The position numbers and the translations under genes are program-made. From NCBI GenBank assembly GCA_964440525.1, contig CAYTTC010000029.1:1-38897 (forward strand): a stretch of 38,897 bases of DNA, given 5' to 3'. The DNA is from DASWJZ01 sp964440525 (GTDB lineage: Bacteria; Pseudomonadota; Alphaproteobacteria; Rhizobiales; Afifellaceae). Below are positions 1 to 7,799 of this stretch, piece by piece (the stretch's first letter is position 1; each line of letters starts with the position of its first letter). The notes beneath the pieces are model-generated. The model was not told the origin of the DNA, ran no database searches, and saw only the letters and a program-made list of their open reading frames with translations.

Positions 1-1254
1 GGCCTCAGCGGGCGCCGGCGCGGCATTAGGCGCGGGCGCGGCATCGGCGGCCGCCGCAGCTGCGGCCTCCTCTGCTTCCTTTTGAGTAGCCTGGATCTGC
101 CGCCAGCGCACAACATTGCGGTTGTGATCCTCCAGCGTCGTGGCGAAGGCATGTCCGCCGGTCCCGTCGGCGACGAAGTAGAGGTCGCTCGTGCGCGACG
201 GATTGGCGACGGCCTCAAGCGCCGCGCGGCCGGGATTGGCGATCGGCGAAGGCGGCAGGCCCGTGATCTGATAGGTGTTGTAGGGCGTCAGCTTTTCCAG
301 GTCAGATTGATAGATCGTCCGATCGGGCGGCCTCCCGGCGCCGCCGAAGAGCCCATAGAGCACGGTCGGATCGGATTGCAGGCGCATGCCCTCGCGCAGC
401 CGGTTGATGAACACCGCGGCAACGCGCGGGCGCTCGTCGGCACGTCCCGTCTCCTTCTCCACGATCGAAGCGAGCGTGATGAATTCTTCCGGCGTTTCGA
501 TCGGCAGGCCCGGCGCGCGACGCGCCCAGATCTCTTCGATCGCGCGCGCCTGAACGCGCTCCATCTGTTCCAGCATCTGCTGACGCGTCGCTCCGCGCGT
601 GAATTTATACGTATCCGGCATCAGCGAGCCTTCCGGCGGAACGCTTGCGATGTCGCCGGTCAGGACCTGTTCGGCGTTCAGCCGATCGACGATCGCCTGG
701 CTGGTGAGGCCTTCCGGAAACGTGATGGCATGCAGCACCGAGCGCCCCGACAGGAGATCCTCCAGCACCTGCTCCATGCTGGCATTCACCTGAAACAGGT
801 ACTCGCCCGCCTTGAGCTTGTCCTCGGACTTGTAAAAGAAGCGCACCGCGGTAGCGAAGATGAACGGGTGGTCGATCACGTTGTTGCGTTCGAGCAGTGC
901 TGCGATTGAATCGAGGTCGGCTCCTGGCTGGACGAGCACGCTGGTCGTCTCCGCCAGCGGACCCGGTCGGGTGAAGCGCTGTGTGCCGAAATAGAAGGCG
1001 GCGCCGCCCGCCACCACGACCAGCACCACGATCATCAGGAAGAAGTTCAGCACGACGACAAGTGGATGCCGGGCCTTCTGCGAGCGCTGCGGCGGAGGAG
1101 GCGCGGCCTCGGGCTGCAACACCTGCCGCGGGCTCTTCGGCGAGATGCGCCGGCGGGGCTGCTGATGCGGGTCGGCGCCGGCAGGCACATCGAGCGGTGA
1201 TACAGCCGGCATGTCGGGCTGCCCGCGGTCGCCGGAGCGATTCGTGTAGCTCAT
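1..1254 (-). CDS. mltG: Endolytic murein transglycosylase MltG (3' end outside window)
   Basis: Inner-membrane lytic transglycosylase that cleaves nascent glycan strands in the periplasm. The frame opens at ATG 1254 and stays open to base 1, so 418 codons are visible and the C-terminus is missing. Residues 1-64 are a Pro/Arg-rich cytoplasmic tail, 65-90 a single membrane anchor, and about 100-390 the YceG/MltG domain. The family signature around the catalytic glutamate is present (ASIVEKETG, Glu266), followed by LQSDPTVLYG and YNTYQITGLPPSPIANPG. After residue 390 the protein becomes almost pure Ala with Glu, Asp and Pro, an extension beyond the roughly 340-residue E. coli protein. It follows fabF by 67 bases, as in the usual fab-mltG order. 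Identification is firm; only the end is unknown. Confidence 0.95.
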   Translation of the reverse strand, partial: MSYTNRSGDRGQPDMPAVSPLDVPAGADPHQQPRRRISPKSPRQVLQPEAAPPPPQRSQKARHPLVVVLNFFLMIVVLVVVAGGAAFYFGTQRFTRPGPLAETTSVLVQPGADLDSIAALLERNNVIDHPFIFATAVRFFYKSEDKLKAGEYLFQVNASMEQVLEDLLSGRSVLHAITFPEGLTSQAIVDRLNAEQVLTGDIASVPPEGSLMPDTYKFTRGATRQQMLEQMERVQARAIEEIWARRAPGLPIETPEEFITLASIVEKETGRADERPRVAAVFINRLREGMRLQSDPTVLYGLFGGAGRPPDRTIYQSDLEKLTPYNTYQITGLPPSPIANPGRAALEAVANPSRTSDLYFVADGTGGHAFATTLEDHNRNVVRWRQIQATQKEAEEAAAAAAADAAPAPNAAPAPAEA

Positions 1255-1321
1255 TGTCGGCTAGACCCTCTTCCGCCAGGCGCGGAGAGTTTAGCACCGA
1301 TTCCGGCGAAACCGCGACCCA

Positions 1322-2581
1322 TCACACCCGCCGGAACACTAGCGAAGCGTTGGTGCCGCCAAATCCGAAAGAATTGGAGAGCGCGATATCGATGCGCTTC
1401 GGCTTCGCCTTCAACGGAACCAGGTCGATCGGCGTCTCCACTGATGGATTTTCCAGGTTGAGCGTGGGCGGCGCAATATTGTCGCGGATCGCGAGCATGC
1501 AGAAGATCGCCTCAACCGCCCCGGCCGCTCCCAAAAGGTGCCCGATGGCGGACTTGGTAGAGGACATGGTCAGCCCGGCCGCGGCGTTCCCCATGACGCG
1601 CTCCACCGCCGCAAGCTCGATCTCGTCGCCGAGCGGCGTCGAAGTGCCGTGCGCGTTGACGTAGTCGATCTCCGACGGATCGACTCCGGCCCGCTTCAGC
1701 GCCGCCTTCATGCAGCGGTAGGCTCCATCCCCGTCGGCCGCCGGCGCGGTGATGTGAAATGCGTCCCCCGACAGGCCGTAACCGATCACCTCGCCATAGA
1801 TCTTCGCGCCGCGCGCCTTGGCGTGCTCCATCTCCTCCAGCACGACCGCGCCCGCGCCCTCACCCATGACAAAACCATCGCGATCCTTGTCGTAGGGGCG
1901 CGAGCCCTGCTTCGGGCGGTCGTTGAAATGCGTCGACAAGGCCCGGCAGGCGGCGAAGCCGGCGAGCGAAATGCGGACGACCGGCGACTCGGCGCCCCCC
2001 GCCACCATCACATCGGCATCGCCGAGCGCGATCAGCCGCGACGCGTCGCCGATCGCATGCGCGCCCGTCGAGCAGGCGGTGACGACTGAATGGTTCGGGC
2101 CCTTCAACCCGTGCTTGATCGAGACGTAGCCGGAAGCGAGATTGATCAGCCGGCCGGTAATGAAGAACGGCGAAATTCGCCGCGGGCCCCGCTCCTTCAG
2201 CGTAATGCCGGCCTCGACGATCCCGCCGATGCCGCCGATGCCCGACCCGATGAGCACGCCGGTCGCATTGCGGTCGTCGTCGGTCTCTGGTTTCCAGCCG
2301 GAATCGGCAATCGCCTCGTCAGCGGCACCCATCGCGAATATGATGAAATCGTCGACCTTCCGCTGCTCTTTCGGCTGCATCGAGAGATCGGGATTGAATG
2401 TGCCGTTCGAGCCATCGCCGCGCGGGATCACGCAGGCGATCTGGCACGGCAGGTCGTCGACCTGGAAAGTGGTGATGCGGGTGGCGCCGCTCTCACCTTT
2501 GAGCAGGCGGGACCATGACGTTTCGACGCCGCTGCCGAGCGGCGTCACCATGCCCATTCCGGTGACGACGACGCGCCGCAT
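1322..2581 (-). CDS. fabF: 3-oxoacyl-ACP synthase II (KAS II)
   Basis: Condenses malonyl-ACP with acyl-ACP in the elongation cycle of type II fatty-acid synthesis (cytoplasm). 419 residues, normal for the family. The Cys-His-His active site is complete: Cys170 in VTACSTGAH, His311 in VNAHGTSTPLGD and His348 in KSAIGHLLGAAG. The C-terminal SNSFGFGGTNASLVF motif is intact. The ATG at 2581 lies 21 bases after the acpP stop, with only a weak ribosome-binding site, which suggests coupling to acpP. It belongs to the fabD-fabG-acpP-fabF-mltG cluster. FabF is preferred over FabB because of length and its position next to acpP. Confidence 0.97.
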   Translation of the reverse strand: MRRVVVTGMGMVTPLGSGVETSWSRLLKGESGATRITTFQVDDLPCQIACVIPRGDGSNGTFNPDLSMQPKEQRKVDDFIIFAMGAADEAIADSGWKPETDDDRNATGVLIGSGIGGIGGIVEAGITLKERGPRRISPFFITGRLINLASGYVSIKHGLKGPNHSVVTACSTGAHAIGDASRLIALGDADVMVAGGAESPVVRISLAGFAACRALSTHFNDRPKQGSRPYDKDRDGFVMGEGAGAVVLEEMEHAKARGAKIYGEVIGYGLSGDAFHITAPAADGDGAYRCMKAALKRAGVDPSEIDYVNAHGTSTPLGDEIELAAVERVMGNAAAGLTMSSTKSAIGHLLGAAGAVEAIFCMLAIRDNIAPPTLNLENPSVETPIDLVPLKAKPKRIDIALSNSFGFGGTNASLVFRRV

Positions 2582-2602
2582 GCCGCGGGTCTCGTCCGCC
2601 GA

Positions 2603-2848
2603 TCAGGTGGTGGTGCTCTTCTCCAGGAAACGGACAGCGTCGCCGACGGTCAGGATCGTCTCGGCCGCGTCGTCGGGAATTTCAACGCCGAACTCTTCTT
2701 CGAACGCCATGACGAGCTCAACCGTATCGAGGCTGTCGGCGCCGAGGTCGTCGATAAAGCTCGCGTCCTTGGTCACCTTGTCTTCTTCCACGCCAAGATG
2801 TTCCACGACGATCTTTTTGACGCGCGCCTCGATGCTGTTGTCGCTCAT
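2603..2848 (-). CDS. acpP: Acyl carrier protein
   Basis: Small acidic carrier that holds growing acyl chains on a 4'-phosphopantetheine arm. 81 residues, with the prosthetic-group site Ser39 in GADSLD, and the helix II recognition region (DTVELVMAFEEEFGVEIPD) that docks with Fab enzymes. The start at 2848 is supported by a GAGGAAG ribosome-binding site a few bases upstream. It ends with a short Ser/Thr tail. The 188 bases separating it from fabG are the longest gap in the fab cluster and may hold its own promoter or an attenuating hairpin (2904-2919). Confidence 0.97.
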   Translation of the reverse strand: MSDNSIEARVKKIVVEHLGVEEDKVTKDASFIDDLGADSLDTVELVMAFEEEFGVEIPDDAAETILTVGDAVRFLEKSTTT

Positions 2849-2903
2849 AACGTCTTCCTCGTTTTCGGGTCACTCGCTGACCCCGGAACATACATAAATG
2901 CCG

Positions 2904-2919
2904 CGAAGCGGCGGCTTCG
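2904..2919 (-). terminator. Hairpin between fabG and acpP
   Basis: Six-base stem CGAAGC/GCTTCG with a four-base loop, in the 188-base gap between fabG and acpP. On the minus strand it is followed by a short A/T-rich stretch rather than a clean run of T. It could be a weak terminator or attenuator setting the ratio of fabG to acpP transcript. Function is inferred from position only. Confidence 0.3.
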
Positions 2920-3036
2920 GCGGCAATTCACCCGGGCTGCAGGTGGGCTTTCCGGCGGTCGTTAACACGTTTCCCCGGGCTTGACTAGCAGCCGGAAATC
3001 CCCGCTTCCGCGCCTTCCCGAGCCTCGGCAGGCCAC

Positions 3037-3774
3037 TCAAATCATCGCAATCCCACCATTCACATGGATGGTCTGGCCGGTGACATAAGCCGCCTCCTCG
3101 CTCGCCAGATAGACGACCGCCGAGGCCACGTCCTCGCCGGCTCCAAGTCGGCGCGCGGGGATGCCCCCGAGGATCGCCTCGCGCCGTTTTTCGTCCAGCC
3201 GATCGGTCATGGCGCTTTGAATGAAGCCCGGCGCAACGCAATTCACGGTGATGCCACGGCTCGCCACCTCCATGGCGAGCGCCTTCGACATGCCGATCAT
3301 GCCGGCCTTCGATGCTGCGTAGTTCGCTTGACCGGCATTCCCCGTAACGCCGACGACCGAGGTGATGCCGACGATCCGTCCGAAGCGCTGCCGCATCATG
3401 CCCTTCAGCGCCGCGCGGGAAAGCCTGAACGCCGCCTCCAGATTGACGCGGAGAACGAGTTGCCAATCCTCATCCTTCATGCGCACGGCGAGCCCGTCGC
3501 GCGTAAGCCCGGCATTGTTGACCAGGATGTCGACCCCACCCATTAGTCGCTCCGCCTCTGGAACGAGCGCCTCGACGGAGGCGGGATCGGCCAGGTCGGC
3601 AGCGGCGATGTGGGCGCGCTCGCCCAATTGGCCAGCAAGCGCCTCGAGCGCATCGAGCCGCGTTCCTGACAACGCGACCGTCGCGCCCTGGCTATGAAGC
3701 GCGGCGGCGATCGCGCCGCCGATTCCCCCGCTTGCGCCGGTGACGAGGGCGCGCTTTCCCTGAAGACTGAACAA
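3037..3774 (-). CDS. fabG: 3-oxoacyl-ACP reductase
   Basis: NADPH-dependent SDR enzyme that reduces 3-oxoacyl-ACP in the elongation cycle. 245 residues. The cofactor loop TGASGGIGG starts at residue 12; the catalytic tetrad is visible as Asn111, Ser139, Tyr152 and Lys156 (NYAASKAG), with NNAG at 86-89. The C-terminal VTGQTIHVNGG motif is typical of FabG. The start is TTG at 3774: it gives the expected N-terminus (MFSLQGKRALVTG) and AGGAGG lies five bases upstream; no ATG fits. The fabD-fabG gap is filled by a rhizobial-type repeat (3786-3888), so the joint transcript would carry that structured element. Confidence 0.96.
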   Translation of the reverse strand: MFSLQGKRALVTGASGGIGGAIAAALHSQGATVALSGTRLDALEALAGQLGERAHIAAADLADPASVEALVPEAERLMGGVDILVNNAGLTRDGLAVRMKDEDWQLVLRVNLEAAFRLSRAALKGMMRQRFGRIVGITSVVGVTGNAGQANYAASKAGMIGMSKALAMEVASRGITVNCVAPGFIQSAMTDRLDEKRREAILGGIPARRLGAGEDVASAVVYLASEEAAYVTGQTIHVNGGIAMI

Positions 3775-3785
3775 AAACGCCTCCT

Positions 3786-3888
3786 CAGAGCATGATCCCG
3801 AAAAGTGGAAATCGCTTTTCGGAAAAGATCATGCCCAAGCAAATAGATAGAGCCCCATTCTGATTCAATCAGAATGGAAACGGCTCTA
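3786..3888. repeat. RIME/Bru-RS-like two-hairpin intergenic repeat, copy A
   Basis: About 100 bases, closely matching 15252-15352 (roughly a dozen differences by eye). It has two parts. The left part pairs GCATGATC and CCGAAAAG with CTTTTCGG and GATCATGC. The right part contains a 23-base near-perfect palindrome at 3855-3877 (11-base arms, one-base loop) flanked by AGAGCC and GGCTCT. This layout resembles the Rhizobium-specific intergenic mosaic elements (RIME) and Brucella Bru-RS repeats; that assignment is from memory. On the minus strand the element begins TAGAGCCG, and that TAG is the stop codon of fabD. It fills the fabD-fabG gap. Confidence 0.85.
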
Positions 3889-4833
3889 AACCCACGTCTC
3901 GGCGGCGAGCGCCCGCACCTCGTCGGGAGTGCCGACCGCGACAGCCGTCGCGCCGGGCACGATACGCCGAACGAGCCCCGAGAGCACCTTTCCCGCCCCG
4001 ATCTCGACGAACCGCGTCACCCCATTCCCACCGAGCCATCCGATCGATTCACGCCAGCGGACAGTTCCGGTCACTTGCTCCACAAGCCTTTGGCGGATTT
4101 CCGTCGGATCGGAAAGCGGCATCGCCAGCACATTGGCGACGAGCGGCACCGCCGGCGGGTGGATCTTCGTGCTGGCAAGGGCATTCGCCATCACCTCCGC
4201 CGCCGGCTCCATCAGGGCGCAGTGGAAGGGCGCAGACACGGCGAGCAGCATGGAGCGCCGCGCACCCGCGCCCTTGGCGATCTCGGTCGCCCGCTCGACC
4301 GCCGCTCTGTGGCCCGAGACAACGACCTGTCCGGGGGCATTGTCATTCGCGACCTCGCAGACCTCGTCGGCAGTCGCCGCTTCCTTGGCGACCGCCTCCG
4401 CCGCCGCGAGGTCAAGGCCGAGGAGCGCCGCCATAGCGCCCACCCCTTCCGGCACAGCCTTCTGCATGGCATCGCCGCGAACGCGCAGAAGCCGCGCGGT
4501 GTCGCCGATCGAAAAGCTCCCGGCGGCAGCAAGCGCTGAGTACTCGCCGAGCGAATGGCCAGCCACATAAGCCGCGTGCTTATTGACGGAAATCCCCTCA
4601 CCCTCGAGGGCGCGAATGACAGCAATGCTGACCGCCATCAGCGCCGGCTGGGCGTTTCGCGTGCGGGTCAGCGCATCCTCCGGTCCGTCGAAGATGATCG
4701 TGGAAAGCTTTTCGCCGAGCGCCTCGTCGACCTCCTCGAAAACCGCGCGCGCCGCGGGAACCGCCTCGGCAAGGGCCCTTCCCATGCCGACGGCCTGGCT
4801 CCCCTGGCCGGGAAAAACGAACGCGGTCGTCAT
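3886..4833 (-). CDS. fabD: Malonyl-CoA:ACP transacylase
   Basis: Loads malonyl groups from CoA onto ACP. 315 residues from ATG 4833, chosen because it gives the conserved N-terminus TAFVFPGQGSQAVGMG and is preceded by GAGGAG about seven bases upstream; the frame is open further upstream but that stretch does not look like FabD. Nucleophile Ser94 sits in VAGHSLGEYSA; the partner His is in SAPFHCALMEP near residue 200. The stop codon TAG is the first three bases of the repeat at 3786-3888, so the repeat forms the end of the gene. It is the first gene of the fab cluster and divergent from the exporter gene at 5012. Confidence 0.96.
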   Translation of the reverse strand: MTTAFVFPGQGSQAVGMGRALAEAVPAARAVFEEVDEALGEKLSTIIFDGPEDALTRTRNAQPALMAVSIAVIRALEGEGISVNKHAAYVAGHSLGEYSALAAAGSFSIGDTARLLRVRGDAMQKAVPEGVGAMAALLGLDLAAAEAVAKEAATADEVCEVANDNAPGQVVVSGHRAAVERATEIAKGAGARRSMLLAVSAPFHCALMEPAAEVMANALASTKIHPPAVPLVANVLAMPLSDPTEIRQRLVEQVTGTVRWRESIGWLGGNGVTRFVEIGAGKVLSGLVRRIVPGATAVAVGTPDEVRALAAETWV

Positions 4834-4872
4834 GAGGCTCCTCGTCTTGCCCCTTGGTCTTGGGGTCATCCG

Positions 4873-4901
4873 ATCCACACCAGCCCGGACGGAAGTGTCA
4901 A
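4873..4901 (-). promoter_or_regulatory. Candidate sigma-70 promoter for fabD
   Basis: On the minus strand a perfect TTGACA (4901-4896) is followed after 17 bases by GTGGAT (4878-4873), about 40 bases upstream of the fabD start. The -35 match is excellent and the -10 weak. It lies in the 178-base divergent gap between fabD and the exporter gene. Confidence 0.4.
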
Positions 4902-5011
4902 GCTGCACCTCCCAATCCTGGATGTCGCTTTCGGAATGGATCGCGACGGCGGCGTTGTCGGACGCGCGATGGAATGTCCGTACGGCTGTCGCATTGGAAG
5001 GTTGCGACGCG

Positions 5012-5974
5012 ATGCGAGCCGCAGAGGCGCCAAATGCGAGAGGCCAGCCTGGCAGCGCGAAGGAGCGCGCCTTTGGCGTTGCCCTCGTCGTCCTTTCGGC
5101 CGTCGCCTGGAGCCTGAACGGCCTCTACACGCGCTACCTGAGCACCGACGTCTACACGACACTCGTCGGCCGCGGGCTCGCGATCGTCGCGCTACTCGCG
5201 ATCGCGCTTGTCGTCCTTCGTGGCCGCGAGACCGGCCGCCTGATCGCCTACAATGCGCGGCGCGCCGCCGTCGTCATCGTCTCCGGCTCGCTCTGCATGA
5301 TCACCTTCGTTGCCGCGCTCTTCCACACGACGGTCGCGAATGTCACCGTGATCTACGCCATCTCTCCGCTGATCGCCGCGGTGCTTGCCCGCTTTCTGAT
5401 TGGCGACCCCCTCGTTGCGCGAACCTTCGTCGCCTTCACTGTGGCGCTCACCGGCATCGTCGTCATGGTCGGCGCCTCGTTCGGCACGGACCGCCTCTTC
5501 GGCGACTTCCTCGCGCTTCTGATGTCGGCGACGTTTGCCGTGATCATCGTGGAGATGCGGCGGAAACCCGACATCGACAACCTTACGAGCTCGTTCCTCA
5601 CCTCGCTCCTGACCGTGGGCGTGCTCCTCCCCTTCGCCTCCTTCGGATCGGTCACGGCACTCGACGCCCTGGTGCTCTTCCTGTTCGGCTTCACCAGCAA
5701 CGTTCTCGGCTTCTTCCTCTTCATCGCGGGCGTCCGGCGCATGCCGCCGGCCGAGGCCGGACTGATCGCGACCATCGAGATCCTGCTTGCCCCGCTCTGG
5801 GTGTGGCTCATCTTTTCCGAGAACCCCGGCGCGCCCACGATGATCGGCGGCACCATCGTGCTCGCCGCGGTCCTATTCCAGATTTCCGGCGAGCTCTCGC
5901 GCCGCCGCCCGGCTGTGGTCGTGGCTACAGAGGGCGTGCCGGCAAAGGTCGAACCGGCGGCCGAGACCATCTAG
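5012..5974 (+). CDS. EamA/DMT-family transporter
   Basis: Predicted inner-membrane metabolite exporter of the drug/metabolite transporter superfamily. 320 residues from ATG 5012, which puts the first membrane helix (GVALVVLSAVAWSLNGLYTR) just after a short polar N-terminus. About ten hydrophobic segments form two EamA repeats; the ends of the repeats show the usual signatures (ANVTVIYAISPLIAAVLA in the first, PPAEAGLIATIEILLAPLWV in the second). The frame is open further upstream into the fabD promoter region, but that part is not membrane-like. Substrate cannot be told. It is monocistronic, divergent from fabD and convergent with the gene at 6026. Confidence 0.85.
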   Translation: MRAAEAPNARGQPGSAKERAFGVALVVLSAVAWSLNGLYTRYLSTDVYTTLVGRGLAIVALLAIALVVLRGRETGRLIAYNARRAAVVIVSGSLCMITFVAALFHTTVANVTVIYAISPLIAAVLARFLIGDPLVARTFVAFTVALTGIVVMVGASFGTDRLFGDFLALLMSATFAVIIVEMRRKPDIDNLTSSFLTSLLTVGVLLPFASFGSVTALDALVLFLFGFTSNVLGFFLFIAGVRRMPPAEAGLIATIEILLAPLWVWLIFSENPGAPTMIGGTIVLAAVLFQISGELSRRRPAVVVATEGVPAKVEPAAETI

Positions 5975-6025
5975 CCGCCGCGTTTTCGATAACCGGCTCG
6001 GCGGGCCGGAGCGAAGGAGACAGCC

Positions 6026-6739
6026 TTACCTCGCGTCAGGCAGGACGTTGCGATCCGGCTCGTAGCGAAGTTGCAGCAAGGCGACGAGAAACGCCAACGC
6101 CATCGAGATCTCCGCGGTTTCTTCGGCGAGATGAGCCAGATCGTTGACCTGGCTCGACAGCTGTACGCCCGTGAGGTCGTGCACTTTGCGGCCGATCCCG
6201 TCGAGGCAAATACTAACACCGAGCATCGCGAATCCGAGAATCGTCGACAGTGTGTACGGTTGGAATTCGCGGAGCGCTTTCAGGATCGAAAACCGCGCCC
6301 TCCAGAAGAAGTAGAAGATGGTTGCCGCGACGGAGAGAACAACGGCCCCGGCGATCACGCGCTCTATAACTGAGGTGCCCGGATTGTCGAAGTAGTAGGG
6401 AACGGACAACACGCTCTTCTCGGAAAACCATTTGTCGGCGTCAAATTCCCGCGCCGCCATCAACAGCGCAATGAATGGTGGAACCGGGCTGCGAATGTTC
6501 AGTTGGTTTCCGCGCCAGACGACGCAGAGTGCCGCCGCGGCGATCAGGAGCAGCGCGGTGGACAGTTCGAGCGGTCCGCCCTCAGCGTAGAACTCTTGCT
6601 CCTCTGCGACACCGAGGAAGGCGTATGCCACGGCGGAGACAGCAAAGGGGGCGGCGATTGCAGCGAGTCCCGCCCAGCTGCCGATCCGGCGCCGATTTAC
6701 GCGCGATATGTAAGTAACTGCCAAGCCCCAGCCCGTCAT
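6026..6739 (-). CDS. Unrecognised integral membrane protein
   Basis: 237 residues with about five or six membrane segments (roughly 20-43, 58-76, possibly 84-92, 124-147, 160-180 and 203-222) joined by short loops. Possibly useful motifs are EEQEFYAEGGPLE after the first helix and AREFDADKWF in the loop after the second or third; charged residues this close to membrane segments hint at a binding or catalytic role. I do not recognise the family. The ATG at 6739 has no clear ribosome-binding site, so the start is uncertain. The gene separates the fab cluster from the ribosomal-protein cluster and points away from rpsF. Confidence 0.7.
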   Translation of the reverse strand: MTGWGLAVTYISRVNRRRIGSWAGLAAIAAPFAVSAVAYAFLGVAEEQEFYAEGGPLELSTALLLIAAAALCVVWRGNQLNIRSPVPPFIALLMAAREFDADKWFSEKSVLSVPYYFDNPGTSVIERVIAGAVVLSVAATIFYFFWRARFSILKALREFQPYTLSTILGFAMLGVSICLDGIGRKVHDLTGVQLSSQVNDLAHLAEETAEISMALAFLVALLQLRYEPDRNVLPDAR

Positions 6740-6863
6740 GCGGATTACACAAAAATGTAACCAACACGTCGTTTATCTGCCGACCGCCTGTCGTGCAACC
6801 TGCGAAGCCGCCTAAGGCCTCGATCGTCGCGCGGCGAGCCAAGCTTCTGCGTGGACCGAAAGT

Positions 6864-6892
6864 CTTGCGTTCGCGGCGAAACTCCCTATAAA
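6864..6892 (+). promoter_or_regulatory. Promoter of the rpsF-rpsR-rplI operon
   Basis: CTTGCG (6864-6869), a 17-base spacer and TATAAA (6887-6892), close to the alphaproteobacterial housekeeping consensus. Transcription would begin near 6899 and leave a leader of about 190 bases before rpsF. It lies in the 350-base gap 6740-7089, where no other gene was found. Confidence 0.65.
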
Positions 6893-6905
6893 CGCGCCCT
6901 CGTGA

Positions 6906-6978
6906 CCGGCTTCGGCCGGAGGCTGAACGGAAAGTCGCGCTGCTCGCGAGCAAGCGTCGGCAGGACCGAAAACGGTCC
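6906..6978 (+). promoter_or_regulatory. Structured leader of rpsF (candidate S6:S18 autoregulatory site)
   Basis: Three inverted repeats follow the promoter: CCGGC-TTCG-GCCGG (6906-6919, a stable UUCG hairpin), the 12-base palindrome TGCTCGCGAGCA (6941-6952) and GGACCG-AAAA-CGGTCC (6963-6978), the last followed by CCG triplets. In many bacteria the S6:S18 complex binds a CCG-containing hairpin in the rpsF leader to repress the operon; the position and CCG content here fit, but I could not confirm the motif. None of the hairpins is followed by a T run, so a terminator is less likely. Confidence 0.4.
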
Positions 6979-7089
6979 GGTTTCCGGTGTCTCCGCTCCA
7001 AAGACCGTCTCTGCCTTTCCCGTCTCGACGGCGACAAGGTCGAACGAGGCTCCGCGCCAGCCGGTTCATGAAGAGAAAGGCAGACAGGA

Positions 7090-7467
7090 ATGGCATTCTA
7101 CGAGCATGTTTTCTTGACGCGGCAGGACGTGTCGGGTCAGCGCGTCGATGAACTCGTCGAGCAGTTCAAAGGCGTGATCGCGGCAGGCGGCGGCACGGTC
7201 GGCAAGACCGAATATTGGGGCCTGAAGGGCCTTTCCTTCCGCATCAACAAGAACCGCAAGGCACACTACACGCTGATGAACATCGACACCGCGCACACGG
7301 CGGTCGTGGAGATGGAGCGGCAGATGCGCATCAACGAGGATGTGCTGCGCTTCCTCACCGTTCGCGTCGAGAAGCTCGAAGAGGAGCCCTCGGTGCAGAT
7401 GCAGAAGAAAGAGCGCGACGAGCGCCGCCGCCGCGACCGCGAACGCCGCCGCGACGACGAGGAGTAG
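7090..7467 (+). CDS. rpsF: 30S ribosomal protein S6
   Basis: Platform protein of the small subunit, binding 16S rRNA as a dimer with S18. 125 residues. The S6 core is clear in residues 1-97 (MAFYEHVFLTRQD start, the GLKGLSFRINKNRKAHY strand and NEDVLRFLTVRVE). Residues 103-125 form a highly charged tail of Lys, Arg, Asp and Glu ending in DDEE, as is common in alphaproteobacteria and unlike the modified Glu tail of E. coli. First gene of the operon; rpsR starts four bases after its stop. Confidence 0.98.
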   Translation: MAFYEHVFLTRQDVSGQRVDELVEQFKGVIAAGGGTVGKTEYWGLKGLSFRINKNRKAHYTLMNIDTAHTAVVEMERQMRINEDVLRFLTVRVEKLEEEPSVQMQKKERDERRRRDRERRRDDEE

Positions 7468-7471
7468 GACC

Positions 7472-7720
7472 ATGGTCGATATCGCACAGCTTCCGACCCG
7501 CCGGCCGTTCCACAGGCGCCGCAAGACCTGCCCGTTCTCCGGCGAGGGCGCTCCCCTCATCGACTACAAGGACGTGAAGCTTCTCGAGCGCTACATTTCC
7601 GAGCGCGGCAAGATCGTGCCGTCGCGCATCACGGCGGTGTCCGCCAAGAAGCAGCGCGAACTCGCGCGGGCGATCAAGCGCGCCCGCTTTCTCGGCCTCC
7701 TCCCCTACGTCTTGAGATAG
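7472..7720 (+). CDS. rpsR: 30S ribosomal protein S18
   Basis: Small-subunit protein that pairs with S6. 82 residues from ATG 7472, chosen because GGAG in the preceding rpsF stop region is at a good distance and because the N-terminus MVDIAQLPTRRPF matches the family. The conserved C-F-S-G and IDYKDVKLLERYISERGKI segments and the basic C-terminus (KRARFLGLLPYVLR) are present. Four-base spacing to rpsF indicates coupled translation. Confidence 0.98.
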   Translation: MVDIAQLPTRRPFHRRRKTCPFSGEGAPLIDYKDVKLLERYISERGKIVPSRITAVSAKKQRELARAIKRARFLGLLPYVLR

Positions 7721-7760
7721 GGAGCGGCCATTCGCTGGGGCGGCTCGCCGCCCCTAACCG

Positions 7761-7777
7761 CCCACGTCGTGCGTGGG
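7761..7777 (+). other. Hairpin between rpsR and rplI
   Basis: Perfect six-base stem CCCACG/CGTGGG with a five-base loop, 22 bases upstream of rplI. No T run follows, so it is more likely a processing or stability element than a terminator. Confidence 0.4.
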
Positions 7778-7799
7778 CCGGGACAGCAAGGAGACTAAA

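Noticed and set aside
82..909. Plus-strand open frame over the mltG region
   Set aside because: Antisense to the MltG domain, whose catalytic motif is intact on the minus strand.
4555..6147. Long plus-strand open frame covering fabD antisense and the exporter region
   Set aside because: Arg/His-rich low-complexity product in the shadow frame of the EamA gene; the other frame has clear membrane helices.
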